Assembly: GCF_008000815.1 (NCBI RefSeq)
Contig: NZ_CP042806.1
Span: 3,844,001 to 3,908,000, forward strand
Reading direction: 5' to 3'
Length of the DNA: 64,000 nt
Origin: Terriglobus albidus
Lineage (GTDB): Bacteria > Acidobacteriota > Terriglobia > Terriglobales > Acidobacteriaceae
The notes beneath the pieces were generated by a model that made no database searches, was not told the DNA's origin, and was given only the letters and a program-made list of their open reading frames with translations. The position numbers were made by a program, and so were the translations under genes. Each line of letters begins with the position of its first letter. Positions within the stretch are counted from its first letter, which is position 1. Shown here one piece after another: positions 59,476 to 64,000 of this stretch.

Positions 59476-60482
59476 CAGGCCCGCTTCCCTTCATATACGG
59501 GAGCATATCCATGCTCCACGAACCAGTCGATAGCCGAACGTAGCGCCTTGTACACCGGAAGCACCTTGAATCCCAGGTCTCGCTCTGCCTTGGCCGAGGA
59601 TGCGAACATCTTCTTCTTGCCCATACGCACAGCCTCCAAAGTAGCGCGCGGTTCTTTCCCGCGCAATTTGCCGGTAAACGTCTCGTCGAAGAAGGCGAAG
59701 ATCATGGCGACCGTATGGGGTACCCGCATTGAGGGGGAAGGTAGCCCGGTGATCGCCGACATGCGGTCAAGAATCTGTTTCAGCGTTAGATTCTCTCCTC
59801 CGAGAATATACCGTTCTCCCGCTCGGCCAGTATTAAGTGCGGCAAGATGCATACGGGCGACCTCCGCAACATCCACCAGGTTCAGGCCGGTATCAACATA
59901 TGCCGGAAACTTGCGGTTGAGAAAGTCCACGATAATACGGCCAGTTGGAGTTGGCTTAACATCGCGGGCGCCGATCGGCGTCGTCGGATTCAGGATCATT
60001 ACACGCTGGCCCATCTTGGCCGCTGCAATCGCCTCCTGTTCCGCAAGGAACTTCGATCTTTTGTAATGGCCCACCATGTCTGCCAGCGAGACAGGTGTAT
60101 TCTCATCGACGATTGTGCCATCGGTCTTAAAGCCCATGGTGGCAACACTCGATGTGTAGATAAAGTTGGGCACGCTTTCCTCACGGGCAATACGCAACAA
60201 TTCACGCGTACCCGTGACATTGGCCCGATACATATCGTCCGGGTCGCGGACCCATAGACGATAGTCCGCAGCCACATGAACAACGGCATCACACCCGCTG
60301 ATCGCGGCCCGAAGCTCTTCGGGCCGCCGCAGATCTCCGGCGATCACATCCGCGGGGATACCTTCGAGCTGTGCATTATTTGTGCCGCGCGTCAGAAGAC
60401 GCAACCGTGCGCCATGGTCGGCATACAGGCGCGCAACGTGGTTACCGACAAACCCTGTCGCTCCGGTGAGAAAGACTTTCAT
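59475..60482 (-). CDS. hpnA: Hopanoid-associated sugar epimerase/reductase HpnA
   Basis: This is an extended short-chain dehydrogenase of 335 residues (ATG 60482; an ATG four codons upstream is also in frame). Dinucleotide loop: VFLTGATGFVGNHVARLYADHG; VVHVAADYRLW; catalytic region YTSSVATMGF and YKRSKFLAEQEAI (Tyr-x-x-x-Lys). NPTTPIGARDVKPTPTGRII is highly characteristic of HpnA/dihydroflavonol-reductase-like proteins of hopanoid clusters. The precise hopanoid reaction is not settled. The MITE at 60537 lies 54 bp upstream. Confidence 0.9.
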   Translation of the reverse strand: MKVFLTGATGFVGNHVARLYADHGARLRLLTRGTNNAQLEGIPADVIAGDLRRPEELRAAISGCDAVVHVAADYRLWVRDPDDMYRANVTGTRELLRIAREESVPNFIYTSSVATMGFKTDGTIVDENTPVSLADMVGHYKRSKFLAEQEAIAAAKMGQRVMILNPTTPIGARDVKPTPTGRIIVDFLNRKFPAYVDTGLNLVDVAEVARMHLAALNTGRAGERYILGGENLTLKQILDRMSAITGLPSPSMRVPHTVAMIFAFFDETFTGKLRGKEPRATLEAVRMGKKKMFASSAKAERDLGFKVLPVYKALRSAIDWFVEHGYAPVYEGKRA

Positions 60483-60536
60483 AACCTCACACAAAGACGA
60501 TGCGGGTAAATGTAACCCACATCCGGTAAGTAGCTA

Positions 60537-60647
60537 GAGCGTTTTCCCTGGTGCTGGGTATCCCGAAGGAGGCGTACAGCGGCGTTTTCATTGCGGAAAC
60601 GCCCATAGATGAGGACGCCCTACATGACACCCAAAGGGAAAATGCTC
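60537..60647 (+). mobile_element. MITE copy 4 within the hopanoid operon
   Basis: The left end GAGCGTTTTCCCTGG and right end AAAGGGAAAATGCTC are flanked by TA (60535-60536 and 60648-60649). The inner hairpin is GGCGTTTTCATTGCGGAAACGCC. Length is 111 bp, one base shorter than copies 1 and 2. The right TA is part of the stop TAG of the minus-strand gene at 60647, as in copy 1; a single TA left after excision would preserve that stop. It separates that gene from hpnA. Confidence 0.85.
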
Positions 60648-61096
60648 TAGTCCAGCTTCTCCGCTTCAATTCCAATATTCGTTTCGCCCGCGGCCTTTTT
60701 TTCCCAGTACTTCTTGACCCAGGCTTCGAAGGACTTGCCGGCGGCAGCGTCGCGGCCGGTAAATGCGAGAGCTGCGATATCGCCGTAAGCCACGTTGACC
60801 TTTGCGCGGTCTCCCTTGGCCGGAATGATGCGGATAAAGGAGTCACGCAGCGATGTACCGGAGCGGCGGTCGAAGATATACCCCTCGAGGATGACGCCGT
60901 CCTTCTTCGTGATCGTCACATCTCCGCGATAGTCGAAGGCCTTTTCCAGCGATTCCCGCACTTCTTCGTCGGAGGCAAGAGCCGGAATCCAGCCCTCGAG
61001 ATTCTCCCGCTCACGACCGGCGACAACCTCGAGCTCATCAGCCGAATGCTCTTTCAACTGATCGATCTTTCCCGCTTCCTGCTGCACTGTCGACAT
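60647..61096 (-). CDS. Conserved protein of unknown function in hopanoid operon
   Basis: This is a 149-residue protein from ATG 61096 (MSTVQQEAGK); five bases separate it from hpnH, so cotranslation is likely. The N-terminal third is acidic and helical (GKIDQLKEHSADELEVVAG). The middle (SLEKAFDYRGDVTITKKDG) and C-terminal halves (YGDIAALAFTGRDAAAGKS then FEAWVKKYWEKKAAGE) are the recognisable part, with the look of a small beta-barrel (LSm/PRC-like) followed by a helix. I recognise the GRDAAAGKSFEAWVKKY pattern as recurring beside squalene/hopanoid genes, but no function is known. The stop TAG includes the MITE flank. Confidence 0.75.
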   Translation of the reverse strand: MSTVQQEAGKIDQLKEHSADELEVVAGRERENLEGWIPALASDEEVRESLEKAFDYRGDVTITKKDGVILEGYIFDRRSGTSLRDSFIRIIPAKGDRAKVNVAYGDIAALAFTGRDAAAGKSFEAWVKKYWEKKAAGETNIGIEAEKLD

Positions 61097-61100
61097 AGGC

Positions 61101-62231
61101 TTAGTCTCCTGAGACCAGTTCGCCGGTTTGCGCGGCGGGTGTCGTAGCGATCTGAACCAATGGTCCGCGATGTTCCGGCTGCCACTCATCCAGCAGTTTC
61201 TGCGCTCCTGCATCGGAGTACAGTGCGTTCATATAGGCCTTGGCCGTACGGATGAAACCACGCAGCGATCCGAAGCCATAGTTCACCGCCGAAGCCTCGT
61301 GCCCCGAATGCACCATGCAGTTGGCGCAACGCGGATTGCCGCTCTTTGCGCCGTAGTTGGCCCACTCGGTGGCTTCGATCAGTTCCTTGAAGGAATCGGC
61401 GTAACCGTCTTGCAGCAGATAGCAGGGCTTCTGCCAACCGAAGATGTTGTAGGTCGGCATTCCCCAAGGGGTGCACTCGAAGTTAATCTGTCCCATCAGG
61501 AACTCGAGGAAGAGCGGGTGCGAGTTGAACTGCCACTCCTTCTTGCGGTTCGACAGGATGGCGCGGAACATGCGGCGCGACTTTGCCTTACCCAGGAAGT
61601 GGCTCTGATCCGGCGCCTTATCGTAGGTGTAACCCGGCGAGACCATCATGCTCTCGACACCGGCGCGTGTGAGCTCATCAAAGTGAGCCCGCACCGAATT
61701 CGGATCGGCGCCATCGAAGAGAGTCGTATTCGTCGTGACACGGAAGCCACGCTTCACCGCTTCACGAACACCTTCCATCGCCTGGTCATGGCCACCTTCG
61801 CGGCAGACGGCGAAGTCATGGTGCTCCTTCTGACCATCGACGTGCACCGAGAAGGAAAGATATTTACTTGGCGTGAAGAGATGGAGCTTTTCCTTCAGCA
61901 GCAGCGCGTTGGTGCACATGTAGACGTACTTCTTGCGCGCTACCAGTCCTGCAACAATCTCCGGCATCTGCGGATGCAGCAAAGGCTCGCCGCCCGGGAT
62001 GGAGACCATCGGCACGCCGCACTCTTCCACGGCAGCAAAGCACTGCTCAGGTGTCAGATCCGTCTTGAGGATGTGAGCCGGGTACTGAATCTTTCCGCAA
62101 CCAGCACAGGCGAGGTTGCAGCGGAACAATGGCTCCAGCATCAGCACCAGCGGATACCGCTTGTTGCCTTTGATCTTCTGCTTCAGGACATAACTTGCGA
62201 CCGTCAGCATCTGTGAGATTGGCACTGCCAT
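61101..62231 (-). CDS. hpnH: Adenosyl-hopane synthase, radical SAM protein HpnH
   Basis: This radical SAM enzyme adds the 5'-deoxyadenosyl group to diploptene (hopene), giving adenosylhopane, the first step to C35 extended hopanoids. It has 376 residues. The Fe4S4 motif is CNLACAGC (CxxxCxxC, ~38-45), followed by KTDLTPEQCFAAVEECGVPMVSIPGGEPLLHPQ (partly quoted), a GGEP motif. The C-terminal SPASM-like Cys cluster (ECTPWGMPTYNIFGWQKPC, CANCMVHSGHE) is present. It is the second gene of the operon, 30 bp after shc. Confidence 0.95.
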   Translation of the reverse strand: MAVPISQMLTVASYVLKQKIKGNKRYPLVLMLEPLFRCNLACAGCGKIQYPAHILKTDLTPEQCFAAVEECGVPMVSIPGGEPLLHPQMPEIVAGLVARKKYVYMCTNALLLKEKLHLFTPSKYLSFSVHVDGQKEHHDFAVCREGGHDQAMEGVREAVKRGFRVTTNTTLFDGADPNSVRAHFDELTRAGVESMMVSPGYTYDKAPDQSHFLGKAKSRRMFRAILSNRKKEWQFNSHPLFLEFLMGQINFECTPWGMPTYNIFGWQKPCYLLQDGYADSFKELIEATEWANYGAKSGNPRCANCMVHSGHEASAVNYGFGSLRGFIRTAKAYMNALYSDAGAQKLLDEWQPEHRGPLVQIATTPAAQTGELVSGD

Positions 62232-62261
62232 CGGCTCACACTCCTTAGGTAAAAACTTTGG

Positions 62262-64000
62262 TTATTCCAGCGCACCGGAGACTTCCGTCTCGCGCGCCTT
62301 GATATAAGTCGTCAATGCCAGCAGCGGGAAGTACTGCTTGTACAGGTGATATCCCAGGTAAAAGACGCGCGGGAAACCCGTTCCGGTGTAATAACTTTCA
62401 CCGTTGCGGCCCGGCACCAGCTCATCCCAGCTTCCGTCCTCGTGCTGGTGATCGATCAACCAGCGCACACCTTTGGCAACAGAATCTGAACGGACATCTC
62501 CGCCGGCAAGCAGTGCCAGCAGCGCCCACGCCGTCTGTGACGGCGTGCTTGAACCGAGGCCGCGCTGCAATGGATCGTCATACGTTCCACAGCTCTCGCC
62601 CCAGCCGCCATCTGGATTCTGCACCATGCGCACCCATTCGGTGGCCTGCAGGACACAGGGCTCATGGCTCCACATGCCCATCGACTGCAATCCCCGCAGA
62701 ACCAGGAACGTGCCGTAGAGATAGTTCACACCCCAACGGCCAAACCAGCTTCCGTCGCTCTCCTGCTCCGAGAGGATGAACTGTACGGCCTTTTCGACGC
62801 GCTTGTCAGAACGGTTGTAGCCATACAGCGCCAGCATCTCCAGCATGCGGCCGGTAATATCTACCGTCGGCGGATCGAGCATGGCGTTATGGTCAGCGAA
62901 CGGAATCTGCTCGAAGATAGTCTTCGTATTGTCCTTATCGAAGGCAGCCCATCCACCGTTCTTGCACTGCATCGCCCAGATCCAGTTCAGCGCGCGTTCG
63001 CACACTTCGTATTGGTAGCGCTCGCGCGGGTTCTCGACGCACTTCAGGGCGAGCAACACCTGGCCGGTATCGTCCACATCCGGATAGAACTCATTATTGA
63101 ACTCGAAGTACCAGCCGCCCGGTTCGACATTGCGAACCTTCTCGGCCCAGTCACCCTTGTGACGAACTTCCTTGCTCAGGATCCAGTCCGCCGCCTGAAT
63201 CATGCGCGGATCGTCCTTAGCAACGCCAGCTTCGCCCAAAGCATAGATCGCCTGTGCGGTATCCCACACCGGTGGAAAGCACGGCTGCATGCGGAACGTC
63301 GGCGTGGGATAGTCCTGCGTTCCCTCCGGACAGTCGATGCCGAGCTTCTCAAACTCGTCGACCGCGCGGATCAGGACAGGATCATCCATCGAATATCCAA
63401 GGCAGCGCAGCGCGACAATGGCATTCAACATCGCCGGGTAGATCGCGCCAAGACCGTCGGACTTCTCAAAGCGCTCCAGCATCCACTTCTCTGCCTTCTT
63501 GATCGCCATGCTGCGAAGTGGACGAATATGAACACGCTCTGCCCAGTGCGCGACACGATCGCACAGCAGGAAGAAATTCCGCCAGCTTACCGGCCGCTTC
63601 TTGTCCCAACGCAGATGAAGATTCGCTCTGTCGCGACCGCCAACGAATAGCTCGTCGATCTCTTCTTCGGGTGCAAGCTTCTTGAACGGCTTCTTCGCAT
63701 AGATGATCGACAGCGGCACCAGAATGCCGCGTGACCAGGACGAGATCTCATAGATATTGAAGTAAAACCAGTTGGGAAAGAGGATGATCTCCGGCGGAAT
63801 CGCCGGCACGGCATCGTAATCGTAGGCACCCAGCGCGCAGAGATAGAGCTTGGTGAAGGTGTTGCACTCCACCACGCCACCGAGTGAGAGCACACTCTCG
63901 CGTGCCTTCACCATCAGCGGATGGTCAGCCTTCCAGCCCATCAGCTTCAACGCCAGATAGGCCTTCACACCATAGTTCACATTCGATGGTCCGCCAGGAT
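62262..64000 (-). CDS. shc: Squalene-hopene cyclase, C-terminal part (5' end outside window)
   Basis: This is a membrane-associated triterpene cyclase converting squalene to hopene/hopanol. The frame is open through 63998, with GGPSNVNYGVKAYLALKLMG at the upstream edge, so the N-terminal ~70-100 residues are missing; ~579 remain. The acidic catalytic motif is DVDDTG (canonical DxDDTA) in YPDVDDTGQVLLALK. QW repeats: QCKNGGWAAFDKDN, QESDGSWFGRWGVNYLYGTF, QNPDGGWGESCGTYDD and QHEDGSWDE. The C-terminus ends at ETEVSGALE. It is the first gene of the minus-strand hopanoid operon visible here. Confidence 0.95.
   Translation of the reverse strand, partial: PGGPSNVNYGVKAYLALKLMGWKADHPLMVKARESVLSLGGVVECNTFTKLYLCALGAYDYDAVPAIPPEIILFPNWFYFNIYEISSWSRGILVPLSIIYAKKPFKKLAPEEEIDELFVGGRDRANLHLRWDKKRPVSWRNFFLLCDRVAHWAERVHIRPLRSMAIKKAEKWMLERFEKSDGLGAIYPAMLNAIVALRCLGYSMDDPVLIRAVDEFEKLGIDCPEGTQDYPTPTFRMQPCFPPVWDTAQAIYALGEAGVAKDDPRMIQAADWILSKEVRHKGDWAEKVRNVEPGGWYFEFNNEFYPDVDDTGQVLLALKCVENPRERYQYEVCERALNWIWAMQCKNGGWAAFDKDNTKTIFEQIPFADHNAMLDPPTVDITGRMLEMLALYGYNRSDKRVEKAVQFILSEQESDGSWFGRWGVNYLYGTFLVLRGLQSMGMWSHEPCVLQATEWVRMVQNPDGGWGESCGTYDDPLQRGLGSSTPSQTAWALLALLAGGDVRSDSVAKGVRWLIDHQHEDGSWDELVPGRNGESYYTGTGFPRVFYLGYHLYKQYFPLLALTTYIKARETEVSGALE

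Overview
The window looks like chromosomal DNA of an Acidobacteriota member, most likely class Terriglobia (Terriglobus/Edaphobacter/Granulicella type). The grounds are two ~1150-residue TonB-dependent receptors with a carboxypeptidase-regulatory-like N-terminus, membrane-anchored winged-helix-like regulators, a hopanoid cluster (shc, hpnH, hpnA, hpnG), a small conserved protein starting MAKRRGNPNWGKPEP, and a moderately high G+C content. Identification is by eye; no database was searched.

Layout. 1-5.5 kb: the end of a chemotaxis receptor gene, an ASCH-like protein, then a plus-strand operon of a rhodanese, a family 2A encapsulin shell protein and its cysteine desulfurase cargo with a long disordered N-terminus carrying two copies of an FSFL..xRPxFS motif. 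This is a sulfur-handling protein nanocompartment; a terminator-like hairpin precedes the operon where no upstream gene needs one. 5.7-28.5 kb: an accessory carbohydrate/sugar-acid island, with two TonB-dependent receptors, a membrane-bound regulator, a secreted PHP-domain protein, an FG-GAP/DUF1080 protein, a four-carbon acid-sugar operon (DUF1537 kinase, PdxA2-like dehydrogenase, SSS symporter, HpcH/HpaI aldolase, iron alcohol dehydrogenase), an IclR regulator, and a secreted SUMF/sialidase-like fusion. 28.7-32.1 kb: rfbH divergent from rfbFG, making a CDP-3,6-dideoxyhexose precursor. 32.1-32.5 kb: two decayed gene ends (a TonB-receptor C-terminus and a probable GH127 C-terminus). 32.7-44.2 kb: housekeeping and mixed genes (tRNA-Asn, CAP protein, WecB/TagA/CpsF glycosyltransferase, split peptide ABC permeases, CNNM/CorC protein, tRNA-Leu, secG, GH43-like protein, MBL hydrolase, aminotransferase, HAD phosphatase, RibBA with a degenerate second domain). 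44.5-57.6 kb: recQ, pdxS/pdxT, an oxidase subunit III, an NtrC-type two-component system with a PDZ-bearing kinase, two alpha/beta hydrolases, an M20 peptidase and a secreted phosphodiesterase. 57.7-64 kb: the minus-strand hopanoid operon shc-hpnH-conserved gene-hpnA-hpnG-zinc alcohol dehydrogenase, with shc running off the window.

The most unusual signal is a dispersed ~112-bp element with ~15-bp terminal inverted repeats, present four times (35945, 39106, 56580, 60537) and flanked by TA, as expected of a Tc1/mariner-IS630 type MITE. In one place it sits inside what was a four-base overlap of two convergent stop codons and preserved both stops. In two unrelated secreted-protein genes it sits inside the signal-peptide coding sequence, in opposite orientations. 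In both it adds exactly 114 bp, stays in frame, and extends the N-terminus by 38 residues; removing it in silico restores a clean signal peptide in each. The fourth copy interrupts the hopanoid operon.

Starts were reassigned where a Shine-Dalgarno sequence, signal peptide or overlap argued for it; such choices are stated in each entry.
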